Origin: Clostridia bacterium
GTDB taxonomy: Bacteria > Bacillota > Clostridia > Oscillospirales > Acutalibacteraceae
Reading direction: 5' to 3'
DNA length: 45,562 nucleotides
Assembly: GCA_017517865.1 (NCBI GenBank)
Contig: JAFWYB010000050.1
Coordinates: 1 to 45,562 of the forward strand
In this document: positions 16,864 to 24,739 of the stretch, piece by piece
Layout of the letters: each line of letters starts with the position of its first letter
Position numbering within the stretch: the first letter of the stretch is position 1
Program-made: the position numbers and the translations under genes
Notes under the pieces: generated by a model
Seen by the model: only the letters and a program-made list of their open reading frames with translations
Databases searched by the model: none
What the model was told of the DNA's origin: nothing

Positions 16864-18337
16864 ATTTTTCAATTGTGTATTCGCGGTATTCTTCATATAC
16901 ATCTTCAAGGTCAAACTCATTACGGCTGTAATATACATAGTCACCTGAAATAAGCTTATCGTTTATAAAAGACAGGCTACAATCAAAACTAAAATATACA
17001 TCATCAATCATCCACCTTACTTCACTCGTTTCAAAAGTGTATGTTTGAACTTCACCGTTTTCGGTATATTCAGTCATAACAGTATCACCGATACACATTC
17101 TTTTCATCTTTTTCAATACATCTTTTTTGCTGTCACCGATATGAAATTTTTCAAAACTCTCACGAGCCATTTCAGTTGAATTTTTATTTAAAAGATAGCA
17201 CTCTATATAAAAAAATATATCTGTATGAAGCACCTGTACGTAATTAGTTTTTTTATAGCTTATAGTCTCACCGTAGCATTCCGGTATAACAACTACACCT
17301 AATTCAAAGTCATTTGTTCTTGCATTGTACTTCAGATACACCGACTCGTTGTCCCTGTTTTCAGTAAAATACTCTTCTAAGCCGTCAAGCAAATATTCAA
17401 GCGCATCTTCATCTGAAATCACGGTATGAAGCTCCGTATGAGGCATATATCCTGATTCACGTAAGATTCTGTCAGCTTCTTCTCCGGTAGTTTTTTCATT
17501 TATTGAATCGTAAATCTTATTAAGTTCGCTTTGATTCATTCTTGAATTTATTATTAAAACTATCGCGTCTTTAAACATAAATCCGTCAAAAAAAGGAGCC
17601 TTTTCACTTACCGTAACATTACTGCACCAAAGAATACATAAGCTCAAGGAAACAGCAGTTAAAACCCCTGCCGTTTTTCCGCTGATTGTAGTCTTTCTCT
17701 TCGTAATTTTTCTGTTTGATGCAAGCCACATGCAGATAATAAATATGGGAAGAGTGATAATAGGAGTCGTAAAATACATCAGGTCTCTTAAGGCAACTGC
17801 TGCTTCGAGCGGAAGAAACTCCAGAAAGCGTAAGGTAATCGGATAATATATTGACCCTGAAATACCGAGTATTGACAACAGCAGATGTGCGAAGCCTATA
17901 GTTCTGAGCATCGACGGATGCTTTTCTTTGTAGGCGTATAAAATCGCAATAACAACACTAAAAAGAAAAACAGCGCTGATGAGAAGAGAGTCATAAGTAA
18001 GATATAATGAGTCCTTGAAAAATACCGATATAAGCGATGAGCCGAAGCCGGTTACCGTAGCGAACAAATCAGCAAAAATTATTATCAGAAAGGCTATGCG
18101 GCAATATGTTTTCTTCTCACGGTAAACCTCTTCAAACTGAGTGCTGACCTGCTCAGGCTCACCCATTTCCTCAAGGGCTTTTTCGTAAGCTGCATCCTTG
18201 CCGTAGCCAATCTCAATATAAAAATCTGCCTTGTCAAGAATATGGCTCAGCAGCTCAGCACGAATTTTGTCGTATTTTTTGGCAGAAACCATTCGCGGAA
18301 CAGCTTTTTCAAGATACTCGGCAATTTTTTCAGACTG
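16862..18337 (-). CDS. HAAS/DUF1700-type membrane protein coupled to PadR
   Basis: 491 residues from a GTG at 18337, chosen because GGAGG lies 8 nt upstream and the HAAS domain begins there; the longer ATG start would overlap padR by 86 nt. Residues 1-75 are the helical HAAS/permease-prefix domain (IRAELLSHILDKADFYIE, AAYEKALEEMGEPE). About six membrane segments follow (80-250). The last 220 residues are extracytoplasmic, with FHIGDSKKDVLKKMKRM recalling SmpA/OmlA-type domains. HAAS proteins are commonly encoded next to PadR repressors and thought to couple envelope events to transcription. It overlaps the PadR gene by 8 nt. Confidence 0.82.
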   Translation of the reverse strand, partial: QSEKIAEYLEKAVPRMVSAKKYDKIRAELLSHILDKADFYIEIGYGKDAAYEKALEEMGEPEQVSTQFEEVYREKKTYCRIAFLIIIFADLFATVTGFGSSLISVFFKDSLYLTYDSLLISAVFLFSVVIAILYAYKEKHPSMLRTIGFAHLLLSILGISGSIYYPITLRFLEFLPLEAAVALRDLMYFTTPIITLPIFIICMWLASNRKITKRKTTISGKTAGVLTAVSLSLCILWCSNVTVSEKAPFFDGFMFKDAIVLIINSRMNQSELNKIYDSINEKTTGEEADRILRESGYMPHTELHTVISDEDALEYLLDGLEEYFTENRDNESVYLKYNARTNDFELGVVVIPECYGETISYKKTNYVQVLHTDIFFYIECYLLNKNSTEMARESFEKFHIGDSKKDVLKKMKRMCIGDTVMTEYTENGEVQTYTFETSEVRWMIDDVYFSFDCSLSFINDKLISGDYVYYSRNEFDLEDVYEEYREYTIEK

Positions 18338-18677
18338 TTGCACAGGCCACTCCTCCCTCGATAACACTTCTGACGGATTCGGTATAGCTCTGCCATTCCC
18401 TTTTGTTTTTTTCAAGCTCTTTTATACCTTTTTTTGTTATTTTATAATATTTTCTCTTTCTGCCCTCAGAGCTTTCAGACCAATAGGACGTAACCATACC
18501 CTCTTTTTCAAAGGCGTGCAGAATTGGGTAAAGAGTACCCTCCTTCAAATCAAAGGCACCGTCTGATCTGACACGGATTTCTTTGACTATAAGGTAGCCG
18601 TACATCTCTCTTTTTTCAAGCACGCTGAGCACAAGCAAAGCTGAGCTGCCCTTTGTCATTTCTTTTCTTATATTCAT
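18330..18677 (-). CDS. PadR-family transcriptional regulator
   Basis: 115 residues from the ATG at 18677 behind AGGAGG. Winged-helix PadR core: LLVLSVLEKREMYGYLIVKE, FDLKEGTLYPILHAFEKEGM, GRKRKYYKITKKG. PadR proteins are repressors, often autoregulatory. Its stop codon lies inside the start region of the HAAS gene (8-nt overlap). The promoter carries two direct repeats ATACCTAGA 22 bp apart, a likely binding site. Confidence 0.93.
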   Translation of the reverse strand: MNIRKEMTKGSSALLVLSVLEKREMYGYLIVKEIRVRSDGAFDLKEGTLYPILHAFEKEGMVTSYWSESSEGRKRKYYKITKKGIKELEKNKREWQSYTESVRSVIEGGVACATV

Positions 18678-18704
18678 ATTTATTCCTCCTGTATGCATTG
18701 GAAT

Positions 18705-18735
18705 TCTAGGTATAATATATCGCAGCTCTAGGTAT
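18705..18735 (-). promoter_or_regulatory. direct-repeat operator candidate for PadR
   Basis: ATACCTAGA occurs twice on the minus strand, 22 bp start to start (two helical turns). One copy lies in the -35/-10 spacer and one just downstream of the -10, ideal for repression. Confidence 0.55.
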
Positions 18736-18742
18736 TTGTCAA
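18714..18742 (-). promoter_or_regulatory. promoter of the PadR/HAAS operon
   Basis: TTGACA, 17 nt, TATATT on the minus strand, overlapping the direct repeats. Confidence 0.8.
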
Positions 18743-18795
18743 GTGCTTTTTTTAGGGGTAAGGGAATGAATATAAGGAAGCAGTGGTTGAGGCTA

Positions 18796-18915
18796 GGGGC
18801 GGCTCCCTGCCCCGAGGGTTGCTCTTGCAAGCCTCGGGGGCTTTTTCGCAAGCTTGCTTGCGAAAAAGAAGCGGTGCGACCGCAGGTCGCACCGCTTCAG
18901 GGAGCCGCCTCCCCC
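18796..18915. repeat. 120-bp cloverleaf palindrome, copy A
   Basis: Closing stem GGGGCGGCTCCCTG / CAGGGAGCCGCC(T)CCCC. Inside, with almost no linkers, stand three hairpins: 18810-18839 (CCCCGAGG/CCTCGGGG), 18841-18868 (CTTTTTCGCAAGC/GCTTGCGAAAAAG) and 18869-18897 (AAGCGGTGCGACC/GGTCGCACCGCTT). The whole forms a four-way junction. It is much more GC-rich than its surroundings. It lies 17 bp past the end of the malY-like gene. Confidence 0.85.
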
Positions 18916-18932
18916 TCGGGAAAGCACGGACT

Positions 18933-20114
18933 TTATTTTTTTATGCTCTCCACTGCCGCCTTAAGGCTTTCCATAGCCTTTTCGAGTGTTGCTCTCGGGC
19001 AGGCAAGAACTACGCGCTGGAACTGCTCTGCGATTTCACCAAAAATATCGCCGGCGTCAAGCCAGAGCTTTGCCTTGTTTATGATAAGGTCATTGAGCTC
19101 TTCCTTTGAAAGACCGAGACCTGAACAGTCAAGCCATGCAAAATATGTGCCCTCGGGCTCAACAAGTCTGATTTCGGGAATGTTTTCTTCAAGGAAACTT
19201 CTTACAAATGCAAGATTTTCGCCTATATACTTCCAGCAGGCTTCATACCACTCGTCGCCGCCGTTATATGCCGCCTTGCATGCAACTACGCCCATATTGT
19301 TCGGCACAGTATAACCGCTGACGTCTATTTCTTTTCTGAATTTCGCTCTTGCTTCTTCACCGGGTATAAAAATGCTTGAGGTCTGAAGGCCCGCAATATT
19401 GAAGGTCTTGCTCGGTGCGGTACACATAACCGTTCTTTCTTTAAGCTCGGGTACGGTTTCAATGAAAATATTATGGGGATGTCCCTCGTAGGTGAAATCG
19501 CAATGGATTTCATCGGAAACAACATAAAGATTGTATTTAAGGCAGATTTCACCTAACCTTTTAAGCTCTTGCTTTGTCCATACACGGCACACGGGATTAT
19601 GAGGGCTGCAGAGAATGAAAAGCTTTGCGTTGTTTTCACGTACCTTGCTTTCGAAATCCTCAAAGTCGATAGTATATTTGCCGTCCTTATAAACAAGAGG
19701 ACTTTCTATAATTTTGCGGTCATTGTTTCTGATTACATTATAGAACGGATAATAAACGGGAGGCTGAATGATAACGCCTTCTCCCTTTTCACTGTAGGCA
19801 CGTACCGCTGTTGCAAGAGCATAAACCACACCGGGAGTATTTACAAGCCACTCCTTTTCGGGAGTCCAGTTAAAATGTCTTGTGAACCAGCCTGCAACCG
19901 CCTCATAGAAATCCTCTTTCAGATCGCTGTAACCGAAAATACCGTGATTTATTGAATTCTGCAGTGCTTCAATAACACATTCGGGAGCTTTGAAATCCAT
20001 ATCTGCAACCCACATGGGGAGCACGTCAGAAGGCAGACCGTTTTCCACCGCGAAATCGTGCTTGAGGCTGTTTGTATTTCTTCTGTCTATGACAGTATCA
20101 AATCTTTTATCCAT
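18933..20114 (-). CDS. MalY/PatB-type aminotransferase fold C-S lyase (cystathionine beta-lyase)
   Basis: 393 residues from the ATG at 20114 behind AAAGGAC. PLP fold type I: the N-terminus LPMWVADMDFKAPECV, SPHNPVCRVW, VSDEIHCDF and the lysine segment CTAPSKTFNIAGLQ are MalY/PatB signatures. These enzymes split cystathionine or cysteine conjugates into pyruvate, ammonia and a thiol; some also act as aminotransferases. Cytoplasmic. It has its own promoter and is divergent from the NifX-like gene. Confidence 0.88.
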   Translation of the reverse strand: MDKRFDTVIDRRNTNSLKHDFAVENGLPSDVLPMWVADMDFKAPECVIEALQNSINHGIFGYSDLKEDFYEAVAGWFTRHFNWTPEKEWLVNTPGVVYALATAVRAYSEKGEGVIIQPPVYYPFYNVIRNNDRKIIESPLVYKDGKYTIDFEDFESKVRENNAKLFILCSPHNPVCRVWTKQELKRLGEICLKYNLYVVSDEIHCDFTYEGHPHNIFIETVPELKERTVMCTAPSKTFNIAGLQTSSIFIPGEEARAKFRKEIDVSGYTVPNNMGVVACKAAYNGGDEWYEACWKYIGENLAFVRSFLEENIPEIRLVEPEGTYFAWLDCSGLGLSKEELNDLIINKAKLWLDAGDIFGEIAEQFQRVVLACPRATLEKAMESLKAAVESIKK

Positions 20115-20147
20115 AATATCAGTCCTTTCGTTTGTACGCATAGAATA

Positions 20148-20176
20148 AGTATATCACCTCAAATAAAAAATATCAA
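20148..20176 (-). promoter_or_regulatory. promoter of the malY-like gene
   Basis: TTGATA, 17 nt, TATACT on the minus strand. Confidence 0.7.
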
Positions 20177-20179
20177 CTA

Positions 20180-20208
20180 TGGACTTTTCAAAAATTAAGT
20201 GGTAAAAT
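20180..20208 (+). promoter_or_regulatory. promoter of the NifX-like gene
   Basis: TGGACT, 17 nt, TAAAAT, only 3 bp from the divergent -35 of malY, so the two promoters probably compete or share control. Confidence 0.5.
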
Positions 20209-20240
20209 AAATACATACTATGACAGAAAGGATGATATAT

Positions 20241-20630
20241 ATGATAATTGCAGTAACACACGAAATGGGTAATGTTTTTCAGCATTTCGGACATACTTCA
20301 CAGTTCAAGCTTTACGAAACCGAAAACGGTGAAGTGAAAAAAATCAGCTTACTTAATACCAACGGAAGTGGCCACGGTGCTCTTGCAGGTCTTTTAAAGG
20401 ATAACGGAGTTGACGTGCTTATCTGCGGAGGCATAGGCGGCGGTGCGCAGAATGCGCTCACTGAAGCCGGCATAAAATTCTTCGGCGGTGTAAAAGGCAG
20501 TGCGGATATGGCGGTAATAGCATATCTCAAGGGTGAGCTTGACTACAACCCCGATGCACGCTGCGACCACCACGACCATGAGCACGGTGGCGAGGAACAC
20601 ACCTGCGGAGAACACGGTTGCCACCATTGA
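20241..20630 (+). CDS. NifX/NifB-type (dinitrogenase iron-molybdenum cofactor) domain protein with His/Cys tail
   Basis: 129 residues. I chose the ATG at 20241 because GAAAGG lies 9 nt upstream and the domain begins there; an earlier ATG at 20220 lies too close to the transcription start. Residues 1-105 are the NifX-like fold (AVTHEMGNVFQHFGHTSQFK, CGGIGGGAQNAL, GGVKGSADMAVIAYL). The last 22 residues are DHHDHEHGGEEHTCGEHGC-like, clearly metal-binding. In non-nitrogen-fixing Clostridia such proteins are common; metal or iron-sulfur handling is likely. Monocistronic. Confidence 0.88.
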   Translation: MIIAVTHEMGNVFQHFGHTSQFKLYETENGEVKKISLLNTNGSGHGALAGLLKDNGVDVLICGGIGGGAQNALTEAGIKFFGGVKGSADMAVIAYLKGELDYNPDARCDHHDHEHGGEEHTCGEHGCHH

Positions 20631-20668
20631 CAATTCGCAATGCGCAATTCTCAATGCGCAATCGCGGG
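20631..20668 (+). repeat. heptanucleotide tract (CAATNCG)n after the NifX-like gene
   Basis: CAATTCG, CAATGCG, CAATTCT, CAATGCG, CAATCGCGGGG begin at the first base after the TGA. An inverted partner ends at the trpB stop (20837-20871). Confidence 0.75.
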
Positions 20669-20740
20669 GAAAAGGTCAATAATCAAAAAGCCCCTGCCCG
20701 CCCGACAAGAAGATTATTATAATCTAATCTAAAATTTGAA

Positions 20741-20771
20741 AAGTCGCCTGATTTTTTCAGACGACTTTTTT
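20741..20771. terminator. bidirectional terminator between the NifX-like gene and trpB
   Basis: AAGTCG.CTGA / TCAG.CGACTT stem with one mismatch. T runs follow on both strands (TTTTTTTATA on plus, TTTTCAAATTTT on minus). It serves two convergent genes. Confidence 0.8.
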
Positions 20772-20836
20772 TATATACAGATTTCATATCTTTATGATTT
20801 GGCGGGAACAAACCTCTGTATTTCTGAGTTCTCCCC

Positions 20837-20871
20837 CGCGATTGCGCATTGCGCATTGCGAATTGCGAATT
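20837..20871 (-). repeat. heptanucleotide tract abutting the trpB stop
   Basis: Units CGCATTG, CGCATTG, CGAATTG run into the trpB stop codon. Read from trpB it mirrors the tract at 20631-20668, both ending CAATCGCGGGG. Confidence 0.75.
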
Positions 20872-22114
20872 ACTTCACTTCGTAATCAAGCTTGAATTTC
20901 TCGCCGCAGCCGTAATTTTCATAAACGTAGTCGATATCCTTATCGCCTCTGCCTGAAAGGCAGGCGAGAATTGAGCCGCTCTTGTGCTCCTTTGCATATC
21001 TGATTGCATAAGCAACAGCGTGAGCGCTTTCAATAGCGGGAATAATACCCTCATATCTGCAAAGAAGGAAGAACGCCTCCATTGCTTCCTCGTCGGAAAC
21101 GGTTTCGTACTTTACTCTGCCTGCATCACGAAGATAAGCGTGCTCAGGGCCTACGCCGGGATAGTCGAGACCGGATGCGATTGAATAAACGGGAAGAGGC
21201 TCACCGTTTTCATCCTGAAGAACGTAGCTTGAATATCCGTGAATGATTCCCTTTGTGCCGTATGCCATTGTTGCGGCATGGTCACCGACATTGCTGCCTC
21301 TGCCGAGAGGCTCTACACCGTAGATTTCAACGGGGTCAGAGAGGAAGGGGGTAAACATACCGAGGGAGTTTGAGCCGCCGCCTACACAGGCAGTAACCGC
21401 ATCAGGCATAATACCTGTCATTTCAAGGAACTGCTCTCTTGCCTCAATACCTATAACTGACTGAAAATCACGTACCATTTTCGGGAAGGGGTGCGGACCT
21501 GCAGCTGTGCCTATACAATAAATTGCATCCTTATACTCTCTGAGATATGCTTCAAAAGCTGCATCACAGGCTTCTTTGAGAGTTTTTAAGCCATTTGTTA
21601 CGGGAATAACGTTTGCACCGAGCATTTTCATTCTTATAACATTGGGGTGCTGCTTTGCAATATCAACCTCACCCATATATACGTCACATTCCATACCGAA
21701 ATATGCCGCTGCAGTTGCAATGGCAACGCCGTGCTGACCTGCACCTGTTTCTGCAATGATTTTTTTCTTTCCCATATATTTTGCAAGAAGGCCTTCACCC
21801 ATACAGTGGTTGAGCTTATGAGCACCCGTGTGGTTAAGATCCTCTCTCTTGAGGTAAATCTGACAGTTGCCGAAAAGCTTTGAAAGCCTTTCGCAGTGAT
21901 AAACGGGAGTAGGTCTGCCCTGGAATTCCTTTCTTATTCTGCGAAGCTCGTTGATAAACTGTGCCGAATGACAGATTGCTTCATAAGCATCGTCTGCCTC
22001 CTTGAAAGCTTCGATAAGCTCCTGTGCCTGATATGAACCGCCGTATTCACCGAAATAGCCGTCCTCTGAGGGGAACTGCTTGAGGTAATTTTCAAAATCT
22101 CTGTAATTATTCAT
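20870..22114 (-). CDS. trpB: Tryptophan synthase beta chain
   Basis: 414 residues from the ATG at 22114 (AAGGAGAT upstream); longer starts would run into the T-box leader. TrpB signatures: [34 protein letters not shown] (PLP lysine), GAGQHGVA, the phosphate loop [10 protein letters not shown], and GRGDKD near the end. The enzyme makes Trp from serine and indole. No trpA or other trp gene is adjacent, so it may salvage free indole or work with a distant TrpA. A Trp-specific T-box controls it. Confidence 0.95.
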   Translation of the reverse strand: MNNYRDFENYLKQFPSEDGYFGEYGGSYQAQELIEAFKEADDAYEAICHSAQFINELRRIRKEFQGRPTPVYHCERLSKLFGNCQIYLKREDLNHTGAHKLNHCMGEGLLAKYMGKKKIIAETGAGQHGVAIATAAAYFGMECDVYMGEVDIAKQHPNVIRMKMLGANVIPVTNGLKTLKEACDAAFEAYLREYKDAIYCIGTAAGPHPFPKMVRDFQSVIGIEAREQFLEMTGIMPDAVTACVGGGSNSLGMFTPFLSDPVEIYGVEPLGRGSNVGDHAATMAYGTKGIIHGYSSYVLQDENGEPLPVYSIASGLDYPGVGPEHAYLRDAGRVKYETVSDEEAMEAFFLLCRYEGIIPAIESAHAVAYAIRYAKEHKSGSILACLSGRGDKDIDYVYENYGCGEKFKLDYEVK

Positions 22115-22215
22115 TGTAATATCTCCTTTTATGCTCTGTTTATCATTCTTTGTTTTAATATTTATTTCAGCTGCGCCATCGAAAGCCCGAATAATACATA
22201 AAGCACTCTTCTTTC

Positions 22216-22467
22216 TTATAAAAAATAAAATCCTCCGCCCCGATAGGAACAGAAGACCTGTAAGCCACCTATATGGTAATACGTACTGACATACGCTCTC
22301 TGCTGTAACGGTCAGAGCTCCGTCGGCGCCTACTCTCATAAATTTCGGGCCGCCCTCACAAGTCCATTCACATTATCATCCACTGCCGCCTTTCACCGCC
22401 TGCGGCTCTCTTTAAGCTTCATAAAAATGCTACTACTCTCGTTCATCGGTTTAACTTGTTAAAATAT
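22216..22467 (-). promoter_or_regulatory. tryptophan T-box riboswitch leader
   Basis: The minus-strand leader shows T-box parts in order: ACGAGAGTAGTA near the 5' end, AGAGAGCCG, a specifier loop GTGAATGGACTTG with TGG (Trp) at 22364-22366, CCGTTA, the T-box AGGTGGC at 22264-22270, and a terminator TCTTCTGTTCC..GGGGCGGAGGA plus TTTTATTTTTT (22231-22256). TGGC in the T-box pairs with the GCCA end of tRNA-Trp, whose discriminator base is G. Uncharged tRNA-Trp should open the terminator and turn on trpB. Confidence 0.92.
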
Positions 22468-22473
22468 GAGGAT

Positions 22474-22502
22474 ATAATAAAACAAAAAAGCTTTTTTGTC
22501 AA
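22474..22502 (-). promoter_or_regulatory. promoter of trpB
   Basis: TTGACA, 17 nt, TATTAT on the minus strand, just upstream of the T-box. Confidence 0.85.
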
Positions 22503-22615
22503 GTTGTTTTTCAAAAATAATAACCATCCGTTATCAGGCCGCGGTTCTGAATTAAAAACGTCAGGTTTAAAGATTATAAATCTTTTTTTGAAAACGGTAT
22601 ATTTGCCGTAAGGAC

Positions 22616-22735
22616 GGGGCGGCTCCCTGAATCTGAGCGCTGTAAACAGCGCTCAGATTGCTTTTGCGTGAAGCGAAGCTCCCGCAAAAGCCCTGCGGAT
22701 GCGCTTTCGCGCATCCGCAGGCAGGGAGCCGTCCC
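22616..22735. repeat. 120-bp cloverleaf palindrome, copy B
   Basis: Closing stem GGGGCGGCTCCCTG / CAGGGAGCCGTCCC (one G-U). Three hairpins stand side by side with no linker bases: 22630-22659 (AATCTGAGCGCTGT arm), 22660-22691 (GCTTTTGCG/CGCAAAAGC) and 22692-22721 (CCTGCGGATGCGC arm). Same length and closing stem as copy A at 18796, but the three hairpins have unrelated sequence. The rest of 22503-22615 is AT-rich spacer with nothing I can name. Confidence 0.87.
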
Positions 22736-22757
22736 TCAGCCTGACCGATACCAAAAA

Positions 22758-22784
22758 AACACAGTCGGCAAGACCGACTGTGTT
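22758..22784 (-). terminator. terminator of the GH3 gene
   Basis: AACACAGTCGG / CCGACTGTGTT stem followed by seven T on the minus strand. Confidence 0.9.
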
Positions 22785-22791
22785 CAGCTTA

Positions 22792-24462
22792 TTACTCGTC
22801 AATGTGAGAGAAGAAGAATTCCTTTCTCTCTTCTGTGTTAATTACCGTAACGGGCTTAACCTGGTTGAGCACCTTGCCCTGCTTTTTGAGCATTTCTCTG
22901 TAATCAGCATAGGAATTCTTTTTCAGAAGATTTACCTTTGCCGCACCGAGCATACCCCAACGGCGGTATTTGATATACTTTTCATTGCTTTCACCGAGCC
23001 ACTTGTCAAGACATTCCTCAATTGCAGGAACCATATCCTTTGAAATTTCCGTTTCGGGCTCTGCAAACATAACATAGCGTACGGGCTCAGAAACGTTGTC
23101 CGAATAGAAGCTGTAGCCTGTGAAGCTTATACCGAGCTCCTCCTGTACCTTTGCAGCAGCCCAGTCAACCATCTGTGTAGTTGTTTTTTCGTTGGCAACG
23201 TTCATAGCGAGGTTGTTTCTGTAAAGGAATTCAACCTTGGGGGTCTTGTTGAAGAAGCCTGTAACACGAACAACGTCTTCAATCTGATAACGGTAAAGAC
23301 CTGAGAAGTTGGTAACAATAAGCTCGTATTCCTTGCCTACCTCAATCTCACCTATTGTAAGAGGTCTTTCAATGTCGGGATTGTCGATGGGAATGAATTC
23401 AAAGAAGATTGAACGGGGAAGAAGCACATAGTCGTTTACGTCAAGCTCAACGGGCATTGCAAAATAGCCCTCAGCAGCTGCATAGCCCATATTGTGAATG
23501 GGAGCATCACCGATATATCTTCTGAGCTTCTGAACGTAGAACTCAAGTGTTGAGCCCACCATACCGTATGACCATGCAAAATTGGGCCATATTCTCGGTG
23601 CAATCGGAGTTTCAAAGCCCTTTTCACACTCTCTGCGGATTTCTGTAGCTCTCTTGGGATTTGGCTTGAACTTCTTTGACCATTTTGCGCGAAGGTCATC
23701 GGGACACTTGATAGAGGGATCAATTGTTCCCATTTCAATATCCTTACAAAGAAGCTCCCAGTTGTTTTCAAAATAGTCAAACATAGAGGTAAGAAGAGTT
23801 ACAACCATTGAGCCGAGGAAGGAAACGTCGCGGTTTTCAAGAGCGAAGCGCATATGGAAATATGATGAATTTACTGCGTCCTCGTTTTCAGGATACATAA
23901 AATCATTGGGGGTTGTCATAAAGAACTTTGAAATAGGCTTGAGGTAGGTGAAAGGCACCTGGCCTGCACCGTTGCCCATTTTGCCGTCTCTCATCTTGTG
24001 TCCCGTAAGGATAATTGCAACGGGGCCAATCTGCTTGGGGAACTTCTTACCCCTTTTCTCAAACCACTGCTTTGCGCAGGCGGGAGTTGCAGCAAAGCCC
24101 ATACACTGCATATTCCAGAGATCCTTACCCGACTTGGGAAGAACCTTCGGCTTACCTACTGAGCCGGATGACGTACAGTAACGCTTGCACTTTCTTGCCA
24201 TCATCAGATTTTCTTCACCGTCGAGCATACGCTCTATGTATTCATCGTAGGTATCATATGTTGAAAGGGGTACTATCTTCTGAAAATCTTCAACAGAGTG
24301 AACCTTATCGAAGCCTATCTTCTTGCCGTACTCGGTATTCTTGTTTTCTTCCATAATCTGAAGAAGAATCTTTTCCTGAGTTTCAACAGGAATTGATGTA
24401 AAGTGGTTTACACCCTTAAGTACAGAATTGCCGAGCATTACACCGATATCTGACATTGCCAT
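22792..24462 (-). CDS. GH3-family acyl-adenylating enzyme
   Basis: 556 residues, the usual GH3 length. Motifs: CTSSGSVGKPKVLPKS (ATP/phosphate loop, the TSG-S-x-GKPK signature), GSTLEF and YAAAEGYFAMP in the middle, LIVTNFSGLYRYQIEDVVRV (the YRY..D..RV signature), and a C-terminal cap domain. Plant GH3 enzymes join auxin or jasmonate to amino acids through an acyl-adenylate; bacterial members probably adenylate some carboxylic acid, substrate unknown. Starts at ATG 24462 behind AGAGGT. Cytoplasmic, monocistronic, own promoter and terminator. Its downstream neighbour is trpB. Confidence 0.9.
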   Translation of the reverse strand: MAMSDIGVMLGNSVLKGVNHFTSIPVETQEKILLQIMEENKNTEYGKKIGFDKVHSVEDFQKIVPLSTYDTYDEYIERMLDGEENLMMARKCKRYCTSSGSVGKPKVLPKSGKDLWNMQCMGFAATPACAKQWFEKRGKKFPKQIGPVAIILTGHKMRDGKMGNGAGQVPFTYLKPISKFFMTTPNDFMYPENEDAVNSSYFHMRFALENRDVSFLGSMVVTLLTSMFDYFENNWELLCKDIEMGTIDPSIKCPDDLRAKWSKKFKPNPKRATEIRRECEKGFETPIAPRIWPNFAWSYGMVGSTLEFYVQKLRRYIGDAPIHNMGYAAAEGYFAMPVELDVNDYVLLPRSIFFEFIPIDNPDIERPLTIGEIEVGKEYELIVTNFSGLYRYQIEDVVRVTGFFNKTPKVEFLYRNNLAMNVANEKTTTQMVDWAAAKVQEELGISFTGYSFYSDNVSEPVRYVMFAEPETEISKDMVPAIEECLDKWLGESNEKYIKYRRWGMLGAAKVNLLKKNSYADYREMLKKQGKVLNQVKPVTVINTEERKEFFFSHIDE

Positions 24463-24504
24463 TGGAATTACCTCTTTTCTTTGTTCGATTTATATATCCT
24501 ATAC

Positions 24505-24534
24505 ATAATAACATTTTTTTACCTTCCGTGTCAA
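24505..24534 (-). promoter_or_regulatory. promoter of the GH3 gene
   Basis: TTGACA, 18 nt, TATTAT on the minus strand. Confidence 0.8.
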
Positions 24535-24598
24535 TTTATTGTAAATAAAATGTAAATCATAAGCTGTAAAACCTCAGAAAACAGCATTCAGGTTATTT

Positions 24599-24628
24599 TT
24601 GAGACGTTTTCAGAATTTATGTTGTTAT
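24599..24628 (+). promoter_or_regulatory. candidate promoter of the large structured RNA
   Basis: TTGAGA, 18 nt, TGTTAT. The predicted start near 24635 falls right at the first base of the long closing stem. Confidence 0.5.
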
Positions 24629-24708
24629 TGTTTCATCTTTATGTTGTATAAAGAAACAGTTCGTCGTCCGCTCATGCCTTGCGTCCGTGGCTTCAGCAGC
24701 GGGCGAGG

Positions 24709-24739
24709 TTAGTAGCCGGTAGTAAGTAGCTAGTAGTAA
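24709..24739. repeat. heptanucleotide tract inside the RNA candidate
   Basis: AGTAGCC, GGTAGTA, AGTAGCT, AGTAGTA: four degenerate period-7 units of the same family as at 214 and 37339, here within the predicted RNA and possibly inserted in a loop. Confidence 0.6.

Noticed and set aside
18338-18415. Longer ATG start for the HAAS protein at 18415
   Set aside because: It would overlap padR by 86 nt, while a GTG at 18337 has GGAGG at the right distance and starts at the domain edge.
20631-20871. Repeat tracts as a CRISPR array
   Set aside because: Units are 7 nt, without spacers, and no cas gene is present.
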